In this document: positions 26,546-34,489 of the stretch, piece by piece | Numbering within the stretch: the first letter of the stretch is position 1 | Layout of the letters: every line of letters starts with the position of its first letter | Assembly (NCBI GenBank): GCA_963575745.1 | Contig: CAUYUJ010003404.1 | Coordinates: forward strand, 45,001-79,489 | Source: Prorocentrum cordatum | Lineage: Eukaryota; Sar; Dinophyceae; Prorocentrales; Prorocentraceae | Reading direction: 5' to 3' | DNA: 34,489 bases | Program-made: the position numbers and the translations under genes | Notes under the pieces: generated by a model | Database searches by the model: none | What the model saw: the letters and a program-made list of their open reading frames with translations, nothing else | Told to the model about the DNA's origin: nothing

Positions 26546-26707
26546 CTCTTCCTCCTCCTCCTCCTCCTCCTCCTCCTCCTCCTGCTCTTCCTCCTCCTCC
26601 TCCTCCTCCTCCTCCTCCACCTCCTCCTCCTCCTCCTCCTCCTCCTCCTCCCTCCTCCTCCTCCTCCTCCTCCTCCTCCTCCCCTCCTCCTCCTCCTCCT
26701 CCTCCTC

Positions 26708-26740
<33 letters not shown>

Positions 26741-26838
26741 TCCTCCCCTCCTCCTCCTCCTCCTCCTCCTCCTCCTCCTCCTCCTCCTCCTCCTCCCTCC
26801 TCCTCCTCCTCCTCCTCCTCCTCCTCCTCCTCCTCCTC
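26546..26838. repeat. CCT microsatellite, right arm of a large inverted pair
   Basis: About 290 bp of CCT/CTC with a poly-C interruption near 26731. Complementary to the GGA tract at 26190-26351. All long frames here are homopolymer translations. Confidence 0.95.
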
Positions 26839-26928
26839 GATTCGATGTTTCCCCGCCCTGGGAGGCTGTACCCCCTGAGCATGTCATCGCTCCCCCTCCC
26901 CGGAGACTGCTCCCCCCCCCCACTAGGA

Positions 26929-27084
26929 GGCCAGATGCGAATCCTGCCTCTACCCCCCCCCCCCCCCACCCACGATTTCTGAGGGGAGGGTGGGGTTCAC
27001 TTCGCTTGGGAGCTCCCGAGCGAAGCGAACCCCACCCTCCCCCTCAGAAATCGTGGGGGGTAAAGGTAGGGTTCGCAGGTGGCC
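26929..27084. repeat. Long loopless palindrome (arms about 72-84 bp)
   Basis: The centre is TTGGGAGCTCCCGA, with the axis between 27012 and 27013. Outwards the arms pair through GCTTCGCT-type, GGTGGGGTT, TCTGAGGGG, CCACGATTT, a poly-C/poly-G segment of unequal length, CTACC/GGTAG and GGCCA--TGCGAA. Only scattered mismatches occur. A further copy of the outer part (GGGGGCCACCTGCGAACCCT) is present as a direct copy at about 26523-26542. Confidence 0.92.
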
Positions 27085-27459
27085 CCCTGCGGGCACGGGT
27101 CAAGGGAGGAAAAAGCACCCGGACCGGACAGTTGGCGTTTACTGAACGGCCCTGGGCGCTTACTAAACACAGCCCTGCCCTGTTTGATTCCATCTTTGGG
27201 CGCGTTTGCGAAACGACTTCGCGTGTCGGGGTGGTTATTGTGGGGGGATTGTTTGACCTCGAAAGGGGGCCAACGCGGCGAAAGCCGGGGCAACCAGTAG
27301 AGTTACTTGGGGCAGGCGAAGGTAGAACCCTCCCGAGCGAGCAGAGATCGGGGCAGAGGGACTCGGGTTGCAGATCCTGTCCCGGAAGCCCACACAAGGA
27401 TTAAGTGTGTGCCTTTGTGTGTGTTTGTCAATATTTGCTCCTAGGTGGAAGCTATGTGT
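27085..27459. other. Stretch without supported gene
   Basis: GGCGTTTACTGAACGGCCCTG and GGCGCTTACTAAACACAGCCC (about 27130 and 27157) are a short near-repeat. No protein-like frame. Confidence 0.5.
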
Positions 27460-27740
27460 AAGTCTTCTGCCGCAGAGAGGAGATTGCAAAGCCGACGCCA
27501 CCAGGGTTACGCATATGGACTTGTCCCCCGCCCAGAAGGATCCGACGTGCAAATCATATCCCACGGAGGGGACGTATGTGTAAAGCACACACGGGAAGAC
27601 CACCTTTGAAAGTCCTCCATTGCAGAAAGAATGTGTTTGACAACCCCCTCCGACAAGAAGGTGTCGCTTGTAAAGCACTCGCAGAAGGATTCGATTTAAT
27701 AATCTGCCCCCACAGAAGCAATTTAACTGAGACTCCAGAG
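27460..27740. repeat. Degenerate about 30-bp repeat, block 2
   Basis: Variants of CC-CAGAAGG-----GTGCAAA and GTGTAAAGC recur at roughly 30-bp spacing, for example CCCAGAAGGATCCGACGTGC, GACAAGAAGGTGTCGCTTGT and CAGAAGGATTCGATTTAATA. Same family as 25795-25935. Confidence 0.6.
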
Positions 27741-28676
27741 ACTCAGGAGACGATGTGACTGCTCGGATGGCTTCGGGGGATTGTGTGGGAGACCGAACCT
27801 TGGCTTGGGCGGCCTGGCTGTTGCAGAATGCATCTGGTAGCTGCAGCCTGCAACATCTGGCGGTGCAGTGGGGCTTCAACGGGTGGGAGTGTTCCCAGCA
27901 ACCCGCGAGAATCCCTGGTAATGTTCTGTGCCTGGTCCTTGTGATATTGTGGTCATGAGGACGGTGGAAGGGCTCCTTGGGAACACTTCTGGACATCCGA
28001 GCATCCATTCAGTCAGTTTGCTGGTTTTGTGGTCAAGCCGCTTCGCTTGCAAAACCGAGAGGAAGGCTGCAAACTTGATGCAGGTTCATGCTAAGACAAG
28101 CTGGTGCTCTTTCAATTCAGCTCAGGTGCCGGGCTGGACGTGGCTATCGTCAACGCGGGCTCTGCTTACAGCGTTGGTGGAGGTTTCCTGAAAGGCTGCC
28201 TTGAGCTTGCTCTTTTGTTTTGCAACATATTCAGGCGAGCACGCATAAGCACATGTCTACCCCCCAGGCGGGCCATGTCGAATCCAAGTCTTTGCAATAC
28301 AGAATCGCCTAGCCAGGACGCGGGGATGGAGAGGCATAGCGCCACATTGCAACGCTCCCACAGCATTACGTAGTCGTGGCGTTGCCGTTCTTGTGCAGTG
28401 CGAAGCAAGCGCGTTTGTGCGCACGTGCCCGCTTGCAGTGTTGGATGGATTGCCCGCAATGTGCGGGCGGGAAGCGCGCGCTTCCCTAGCAAAAGCGGGT
28501 GCACGCACGAGTAAGGTTTGCGCCATCGCCGCTCTCATTGAAGAACGCAGCTCCGAGCATCCTCTGTCGCGGCGGAAGGGTTTGATATGCGCCTGAACAG
28601 GAAGAGGAGGATGAGGAGGAGGAGACAAGTAGGAGGAGGCAGGGAACACCACTAGACGTGGGATTCCAGATACCTC
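27741..28676. other. Stretch without supported gene
   Basis: No frame on either strand looks protein-like, and no clear repeat is seen apart from a short GGA-rich patch near 28603-28640. Confidence 0.5.
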
Positions 28677-28935
28677 CATGTTAGCCATTGTGGACCCCAA
28701 ACAATGATGTTGTACCATCTATGTTGCGCGATCTAGGTGGTGCAATCTAGGTGGTGCATTGCATGCGTGCAATCGATGCGGTGCAAAGCTAATGCGAAGC
28801 AATGCAAGGCAACGAAAAGCAACGCAAAGCGACGCACAGTCATGCAAAGCAACTCAGTGCGATTTCAAAACAATGCAAAGTATTGCCATGCGAAGCAATG
28901 TACTGCAAAGCAATGCAACGCAATGCAAAGTGCGA
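28677..28935 (+). repeat. Dispersed repeat family, copy C
   Basis: Head CATGTTAGCCATTGTGGACC continuing CCAAACAATGA (28677-28707), then GATCTAGGTGGTGCAATCTA-type motifs (28730-28760), then a long tract of AATGCAAAGCAATGCAA-like pentamers (28770-28930). Inverted counterpart of copy A at 7480-7741. Confidence 0.85.
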
Positions 28936-29890
28936 GCCTCGCACAATCGAAATCGTGACCAAGGACGGCGGCGACGGGCTACGAGGGATCTGTCCAGAGC
29001 GTTGGGAGCTGCGCGGGTGCGGCCGTCGACTGGACTGTTCGACAGTCGGTCGATTCGATGGTGCATCTGATGTCTGTTCGCGGCATCGGCCGAGTTGGTT
29101 ACCCACATCCCTGGCGTCGTGTTTGTTGTCCCAGGTGCAGTAGAAAGCCATGCCAAGGAACACCCTGATTGCCTCCAGGGTGCCCTGGGCTTTGAGGTTT
29201 CGATGGTTTTGCTATGGAAAGCGTGACGTTCCCACATCGAAAATCAATGGTGGGCGTGGGCTTTCAGGGTTGGGCTTCTTGTGGAACGTTTCTTGTGGTC
29301 GAGCTCCTACTGCATACGGTCGGGAGCTTTTGTACAGTGGCCCTCCTCCGGTTCTGGCCCGCCGCGCTTTGGAGCGACACGTTATCCACTTCGCGGTCCC
29401 GAGGCGTCAATGTCCCGAGCCTTTCCGAGCCTCCATCCCCGCGGAGCGGAGAGACACGCTATCCATTCCCAGGGCATATCGTGTCGCCGGGGCCGCCGTT
29501 GTGACACGCTATCCAATGGTTCCCGACCGCAGAGCTCTTGTCATTAATGACGCTTCGCGTATACCAACCAGAGAGGGGGGGTGCCGCGTGAGGCCTTGGT
29601 TAGCCGCGTTAGGCGTGGTCTGTCTCCGCTGTTTTTGCCTAATTCGTCGCTGCGTAGCCCGCTTTGACCTGACTCGCCGCCGGCGCGCTCGCCCGCGGCC
29701 GCTGACTAAAAGTAGACCAGCCAGATCATCCAGGAAGGATGTCCAGGCGAGCTTTCAGGAGAAGGGACAGAATTACCTACGGATGGATTGAAACAGAAAG
29801 GCCGGTGATAGTGAATTCGACGGGACACGCTCCCACTGAACATTCGGTAAACGTCAGAGGTGGGAGGACATGGAAAATGAGGCGAGGGGG
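28936..29890. other. Stretch without supported gene
   Basis: GACACGCTATCCA (29451 and 29501) and GCGACACGTTATCCACTTCG (29372) are three related motifs with spacings of about 50-80 bp, CG-rich. No convincing protein. Confidence 0.45.
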
Positions 29891-29904
29891 CGAGGAGAAG
29901 AAAT

Positions 29905-29966
29905 TGGAGGAAGTGGGAGGAGGAGGAGGAGAAGGAGGAGGAGAAGGAGGAGAAGGAGGAGGTGGG
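29905..29966. repeat. Short GGA/GAAGGA microsatellite
   Basis: GGAGGAGGAGAAGGA-type purine tract. Confidence 0.85.
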
Positions 29967-30027
29967 AAGAGACCAAAGAAAGCGACGATGACGACGACCA
30001 CGACGGCGACGGCAGGAGTGAGCTAAA

Positions 30028-30145
30028 GGCCTCTGGGAGGCTTCTAATGGAGCCTCCAGGAGCAATGTGGAGCCCTCTGGGGGCCCCCGTGTGGCCATAC
30101 TGGTGCCTCTTCTGGGACCCTCTTGGGAGCCATGATGGGCCCTGG
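30028..30145. repeat. Short CCTCTGGGAGGC repeat field
   Basis: Units like GGCCTCTGGGAGGC and GAGCCCTCTGGGGGCCC belong to the same degenerate family as fields 1 to 3. Confidence 0.6.
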
Positions 30146-30262
30146 ACACTTCAAATTCAGACGCACTCGCACCCACTCTCGCACATGCTCAGACTCAGTC
30201 ACAGACTCACCCATCTTTGCGTTCACTCATTATCAGACTCTTACACAGGGCCCAGTGACCAT

Positions 30263-31560
30263 GAAGCTGTAGCCGGCACGGCACGCGGGCACCCCAAAAA
30301 GGGAGCCGCGGGGGGGTACTGCATGGGCCCCTTCGCGGAGTATGGAGACCTTTCAGGTCGAAAGGTCCGTCTGGGTGCGGGGACGTGTTTCTTCACAGAG
30401 CCACTTGATTGCCTTGATGTGGCAAGCATTGCACGTGGGTCGCCCAAAGGGGACCCGCAAGGGGGTATTGCACGTGTTCGTGTGCGCCAGAGTGCTCTGA
30501 TTTCTCGGGTGGAACGGCAGTTTTGAGGGGCAGACGTGCCCCTTCTTCACAGCCCAATCATCACCGTGACGTAGCAGACATGGCATTCGGGCCACCCAGA
30601 GGGGAGCCGCCACAAGGTATTGCACGGGCCCCTTCGCGCCCAGATTGTCGGAACCTTTCAAGCAGAATGACAATGTTGATTGGTACAGGTGTTTCGTTTC
30701 AGATCCATACGATCATCGCATTGCAGCAGGTATGGCATTTGGACAATCCTCTGGGGAGCCGCCAGAGTGTGTGCACAGTCCAGTTCGCGCCCAGAATGCA
30801 CGGTCTTCTCAAGCAGAATGGCAGCATGTGGGGTGTAGACGTGTCCCCCTGTCAGAGCCCCATGATCATCGCCATGTCACAGATATGGCTTTTAGGCCAC
30901 CAAAGGGCAGCCGCCAGGGGGTATTACACGGGCCTGTGCGCGCACAGATTTTCGGGATTTGTGAAGCTGAATGGCATTTTTTGTTAGGGGGGGCAGCGCT
31001 TCAGGGCCGCGTGATCGCCGCGGAGTAGCAGGCATGGGATTTAGGCCGTATTACATGGGCCCGCTCGCGCCGAGATTGTGAGGGTCTCTCCTGCAGAATG
31101 GCCGTTATGGGTGGAGGCAGGAGGTTTTCTGGTTTTCTTGTCAGAGCCCCACGATCATCGCGATGTAGCAGGCATGGCGGTTCGGCCACCCAAAGGGGGG
31201 GGGGGGCCGCTAGGTGGGCCTGCTCCCGCTCCGACTGTCGGGACGAAATCGCCGCTTCAGGTGGAGGTAGAAGCCTTTCTTTCCAGAGCTCCGTGGTCAT
31301 CGCGCTGTGGCAGGTAGGGCACCTTGAGCGCTGCAAGGGTGAGCTGCCAGGGGGGATTGACGAGCCCGTTCGCGCCGAGGTTGCCGGGACCTCTCGGGCA
31401 GAGTGGCCGTTTTGCGGGGGTAGGAGCGTCCCCTTTCAGAGCCCAATCAGTGATCATCGCGATGTAGCAGGCATGGCACTTGGGCACCCCGGGAGGCGCG
31501 TCACGCACGAGCCCGCTCGTGCCCGGATTGCTGGAAGCTCCCAAGTAAATGACCACTCGG
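30263..31560. repeat. Tandem array of about 147-bp units (about 9 units)
   Basis: Each unit carries AGAGCCCCATGATCATCGC, then a GTAGCAGGCATGGCATTTGG-like segment, CCACCCAAAGGGGAGCCGCC, GGGGTATTGCACGGGCC and TTCGCGCCCAGATTGTCGG. Copies begin near 30263, 30400, 30550, 30700, 30855, 31002, 31143, 31285 and 31438. Spacing varies from 137 to 155 bp and is not restricted to multiples of three. The plus reading PHDHR-VA-MAF-PPKG recurs but is broken by shifts. Confidence 0.9.
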
Positions 31561-31648
31561 GGGGCATACTCATCTGGATTCGTGCTTCAATTCGGGCAGG
31601 CCCTCCTCCCTCCTTCTTCCCCCCCTTCAGCCTCGCCGGAAGCGATGA

Positions 31649-32269
31649 CATTCAAGAGCTAGTAGAGCGTCGAACTTCGATCCCCGAGAGCTCCCTCCTC
31701 AACCCCCTCTCCCCCCTGCGGCCTCGCCTCGCCCACTTCCACTGCTCTCCTCTCCGAGAGGCCGCCGAAGGCCGCCGAGGGCCGCCGAGGAGAGACGCCG
31801 CGCCCCGGGAGGTGGCCGGCACGCGCTGGAGGAGGCGATCTGCACGCGCTCCACGCTGTTCCGGTCCCTCTCCGTCGCCCAGCAGAGGGCCAAGGCCCGG
31901 GGGAAGGGAGAGGAGGACGACAGCGGCGGCGGCGGCGAGGACGAGGAGGAGAACGGCGAGGAGGAGGAGGACGAGGAGGGGGAGAACGACGAGGAGGAGA
32001 TCGAGGAGAAGGAGGAGGAGGAGGAGGAGGAGACCGAGGAGGAGGAGGAGGAGGAGGAGGAGGAGGAGGAGGAGGAAGAGAACGACGAGGAGGGGAACGA
32101 CGAGGACGAGGACGAGGAGGAGGAGGAGGAGGAGGAGGAGGACGAGGACGACGAAGACGAAGACGAGGACGAGGACGAGGAGGAGAAGGGGGCGAGGAGG
32201 GCGACGAGGGGGGTAGGTCGGTTCTGGTCCCCCTCCGTCGCACAGCAGACGGGGGCGAGGCCCGAGTGA
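31649..32269 (+). CDS. Acidic (Glu/Asp-rich) protein fragment, no start codon
   Basis: A plus frame with no ATG is open from 31649 to TGA at 32267-32269. It contains GRHALEEAICTRSTLFRSLS, VAQQRAKARGKGEEDDSGG, then a long acidic run of Glu with Asp, Asn, Gly, Lys, Thr and Ile, ending KGARRATRGVGRFWSPSVAQ, then QTGARPE. Nearly all codons end in G or C. Inside the GAG tract every non-GAG triplet falls in register (GAC, AAC, ATC, ACC, AAG), which keeps the protein acidic; the other two frames give Arg/Gly mixtures. SLSVAQQRAKARG before the run is echoed by SPSVAQQTGARPE after it, so the run sits between two copies of one short module. Acidic tracts occur in nucleolar, chromatin and chaperone proteins, but no specific family is identifiable. 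The start is probably at a splice acceptor. Confidence 0.52.
   Translation, partial: HSRASRASNFDPRELPPQPPLPPAASPRPLPLLSSPRGRRRPPRAAEERRRAPGGGRHALEEAICTRSTLFRSLSVAQQRAKARGKGEEDDSGGGGEDEEENGEEEEDEEGENDEEEIEEKEEEEEEETEEEEEEEEEEEEEEENDEEGNDEDEDEEEEEEEEEDEDDEDEDEDEDEEEKGARRATRGVGRFWSPSVAQQTGARPE
31908..32195. repeat. GAG-based microsatellite inside the acidic reading frame
   Basis: GAG triplets with in-register GAC/AAC/GGC/AAG interruptions. It corresponds to the acidic run of the frame at 31649-32269. Confidence 0.9.
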
Positions 32270-32344
32270 CCCAGACGCCCCCCTAGCGCTGAACTTCCCG
32301 AGACGTACCCAAACACTTCTCCACGCGAGGCGACTCTTTGTAGG

Positions 32345-33062
32345 AGCGCTCTTCACGAAAGAGCACCTCGCGCCTCACCTCCGCTGTGCGTGCCTCCCAG
32401 GAGCCCACGAGAGTGGCGACGGTCGCGCTGTTCCCAGCCCCTGGGGGGACCCACGATGTCTTGAAGTGATCTGCGCTGCCCCCATGTGCGCCGTGCCTCC
32501 CACGAGCTCATGCAAGTGGCAACAGCCGCGCAGTTCGCAGCCCACGATGGGAGCCGCGAGGTCTCGAAGTGATCTGCGCCGCCCTCACCTCCGCCGTGCC
32601 TCCAGGGAGCCCACGAGAGTGGCGACGGTTGCACAGTTCGCAGCCTTCGAGGGAGCTGCGCGGTCTCAGCTGGGTCCACGTACAGCTCCACTCCGCCTAA
32701 CCTCCCAGGGGCCCACCAAGGTGGCGACATGTTCGCAATTCGAAGCCGCTCAGGCATCCGCGAGGTCCAGTCTGGGTCCGCGTTCAACTCCCCTCCGCGG
32801 GACCTCCCAGGAGCCCACGAAAGTGGCGACATCTACGCAGCCACCCAGGCAACCGCGAGGTCCAGTCTGGGTCCTTGTACAACTCCACCCCGCTGGACCT
32901 CCCAGGAGCCAACAAAAGTTGCGACATTTGCGCAGACCGCAGCCTCCCAGGGGGCCGCGAGGTCCCGTCTGGGTCCGCGTACAATTCTACTCCGATGGAC
33001 CTCCCAGGAGCCCACGAAAGTGGCGACAGTTGCGCAGTTCGCAGCCTCCCGTCAGGAAAGGT
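32345..33062. repeat. 102-bp tandem array, about 7 units
   Basis: GCCCACGAAAGTGGCGAC-type landmarks occur at 32403, 32506, 32609, 32711, 32813, 32908 and 33010 (spacings 103, 103, 102, 102, 95, 102). Other unit parts are GCAGTTCGCAGCC, GGTCCAGTCTGGGTCC, and ACAACTCCACTCCG followed by GGACCTCCCAGGA. The 34-residue repeats read on either strand are broken by the length changes. Confidence 0.92.
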
Positions 33063-33097
33063 ACAAGCAAGAGAGGCAAGGAGGCAGAGGACAGGAG

Positions 33098-33190
33098 AGG
33101 GGAGGAGGAGGAGGAGGAGGAGGAGGAGGAGGAGGAGGAAGGAGGAAGGAGGAGGAGGGAGGAGGAGGGAGGAGGAGGAGGAGGGGGAGG
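33098..33190. repeat. GGA microsatellite
   Basis: GGA/GGAGGGA purine tract. A short near-repeat (GCAGGAGGGTGG at 33290 and 33312) follows. Confidence 0.9.
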
Positions 33191-33720
33191 CGAGGAGAGG
33201 GGATGGACGGGAGCAGGAGAGTGAAGGTGCCAGGAGGAGGAGGAGCACCCGATTCAGGGTGGCGGACGAGACGGCGGACCCAAGTCCGCAGGAGGGTGGA
33301 GAACCCAACCGCAGGAGGGTGGGGACAAAAAACAACAAGGCAGGTGTTCAATACGGTTCTGCCTCGTGGGGGGGCCCTTGCCGAACCCCAGGGCCGTCAA
33401 AAACGACCCGGGATGCGACGCCAATCCCGGGGAAGGGGCCGAGACCTCCAGGGGCCCACGATGTGACACAGCGACGACGGCGGGGGCGGGAGGGCAGGGA
33501 GAGGATTCGGGCCTTCCCGGAGTCTCGCCAAGGCTGGACGAGCCGCCTTCGGCTGCGCCCCCTCCGCGACCGCGGCGCCCGGGGCGAGAGGAGACTGTTC
33601 CGGGCTGGCCCAGGGGCCTGCTGAGGGCGACCAGGGGCAGCCTCTGTGGCTGTCTGTGATCAACCCCAGCCCTTGCCAAGGGCTGTCGAACGGTTTGACT
33701 GGGCCGTAGGCGACCCGAGG
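33191..33720. other. GC-rich stretch with an uncertain plus-strand frame
   Basis: All three plus frames and one minus frame are open around 33480-33700. One plus reading (RSLAKAGRAAFGCAPSATAA, ending QPLWLSVINPSPCQGL) is modestly protein-like. I cannot choose between frames and do not call a gene. Confidence 0.35.
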
Positions 33721-33727
33721 AGGATGG

Positions 33728-33862
33728 GGACGAGGAGGAGGAGGAGGAGGTGAGAGGAGAGGAGGAGGAGGAAGGAAGGAGGAGGGGGAGGAGGAGGAGG
33801 AGGAGGGAGGAGGGGGAGGAAGGGGAGGGAGGAGGAACAGGAGGAGGAGGAGGAGGAGGAGG
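33728..33862. repeat. GGA microsatellite, left arm of a second inverted pair
   Basis: GGA/GGAAGGA purine tract, complementary to the CTC tract at 33990-34078, with a spacer of about 130 bp. Confidence 0.92.
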
Positions 33863-33989
33863 GCTGTCAGCGAGTCCTAGGCCCAGGAAGCGGATGCCAC
33901 GAGGGCCAGGGACGTGCCAGACCCGCGCTCCTCCTCGTCGGGCTCAGGCCTCCGACGGCGCATTTGTCTGACTATTTGGACCCCCAGAG

Positions 33990-34078
33990 CCTCCTCCTCC
34001 TCCTCCTCCTCCTCCTCCTCCTCCTTCTCCGTCCGTCCTCCTCTCCACCTCGCTCCCTCCTCCTCCTCCTCCTCCTCC
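33990..34078. repeat. CTC microsatellite, right arm of a second inverted pair
   Basis: CTC triplets interrupted at about 34022-34053 (TTCTCCGTCCGTCC and CTCCACCTCGC). Confidence 0.92.
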
Positions 34079-34379
34079 TGGGCCCCTGGAATCCGACAAT
34101 TGCCGATGACACTCCGTCGTGGTCCTCCCACGACGCACGGAGGTCTGGGAGATCTGCGTGTCGTCGTCCTCTCCCCTGGGCCCGGCTTGGCCTCCCGAGT
34201 CGCTCGTTGGCGGCCTCAGGGTCGGGAAACGGTTTCCAGAGCCCGATGATACAACAACAGAGGTGTTATATGGATGTGCAGTTTGTGTGTGTGTGATGCG
34301 ACGCCCGGATCTGAGCGTCCTTCTTGGTGAACCGCTCCTAGATTTCGCAGTTGTCGCGCAGTCACGGGACGTCGTTAGT

Positions 34380-34489
34380 ATGACAGAACTGCCACAGTTG
34401 GTGCAGAAGCAGGGCTCGAGTGCGACCCCACAAGCGGAAGAGGCACACTGCAACTCCGGGGGACCACGTCTGTCCAATCCATGGTGGTC
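34380..34489. other. Ambiguous coding-like end of the window
   Basis: Plus reading from ATG 34380: MTELPQLVQKQGSSATPQAE, then EAHCNSGGPRLSNPWW to the edge. Minus reading over the same bases: PPELQCASSACGVALEPCFC followed by TNCGSS, with a cysteine pattern that could bind metal. Both look partly protein-like and both would be cut by the window edge. I cannot decide which, if either, is real. Confidence 0.3.

Noticed and set aside
26010-27404. Long Glu/Gly/Arg/Pro/Ser/Leu-rich open frames
   Set aside because: They are direct translations of GGA and CCT microsatellites with poly-C slips that change phase. No protein-like segment joins them.
32350-33230. A 34-residue (PPR/TPR-like) repeat protein
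   Set aside because: The 102-bp period gives 34-residue repeats, but the sequence shows no PPR or TPR consensus, and 103- and 95-bp units break the frame.

Overview
The window looks like nuclear DNA of a dinoflagellate, with Prorocentrum, Polarella or Symbiodiniaceae as the kind of source I would expect. This is an inference. The evidence is a GC-rich, very gene-poor sequence full of triplet and tetranucleotide microsatellites and degenerate minisatellites, a non-LTR retrotransposon with a YADD reverse transcriptase and C-terminal zinc fingers, a superfamily-1 helicase C-terminus with a possible non-canonical intron, and short GC3-rich coding islands without start codons that look like exons. 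No rRNA, tRNA, CRISPR array or bacterial-style operon is visible. Most long open frames are artefacts of stop-free repeats that read open on several frames at once.

Layout. 0-2 kb: a possible exon end at the left edge (minus strand), simple repeats, and a clean 118-bp MITE-like element (1388-1505) with 30-bp terminal inverted repeats and an 8-bp target-site duplication. 2-5.3 kb: four different tandem repeat fields (about 80 bp GC-rich, CTC microsatellite, about 27 bp, and a 90-bp minisatellite with a 616-bp higher-order duplication). 5.28-5.86 kb: the 3' part of a PIF1/RecD/UvrD-like helicase on the plus strand, interrupted by a 156-bp in-frame insert that is probably an intron. 6-12 kb: GC-rich non-coding DNA, one copy of a three-copy dispersed repeat (7.5-7.7 kb) and a field of CTTGGGGCC-type repeats (10.9-11.6 kb).

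12.0-18.4 kb, minus strand: the main coding content. A roughly 5-kb non-LTR retrotransposon (18405 down to 13452) carries an apurinic-like endonuclease, a linker, a complete set of RT core motifs, two C2H2-like zinc fingers and a conserved-looking C-terminal domain I do not recognise. Its reading frame changes three times, so it is either decayed, mis-sequenced or read with frameshifts. Downstream on the same strand are two exon-like pieces (13098-12924, followed by a GTGAGT donor, and a proline-rich frame at 12619-12006) that may belong to a host gene or to a second element.

19-25 kb: short coding islands on both strands, more CTTGGGGCC fields, a 197-230-bp tandem array containing Z-DNA-type alternating tracts, TA and ATGT microsatellites, and GTTGAGGAGG repeats. 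25.7-29 kb: two further copies of the dispersed repeat, a very large GGA/TCC inverted pair, and a loopless long palindrome (26929-27084). 30.2-33.1 kb: a tandem array of about 147-bp units, a strongly codon-structured acidic reading frame (31649-32269), and a 102-bp tandem array. 33-34.5 kb: more GGA/TCC tracts and ambiguous short frames at the right edge.

The pieces do not form a pathway. The window reads as accessory or intronic dinoflagellate DNA in which retroelement and repeat turnover dominates around scattered exons.
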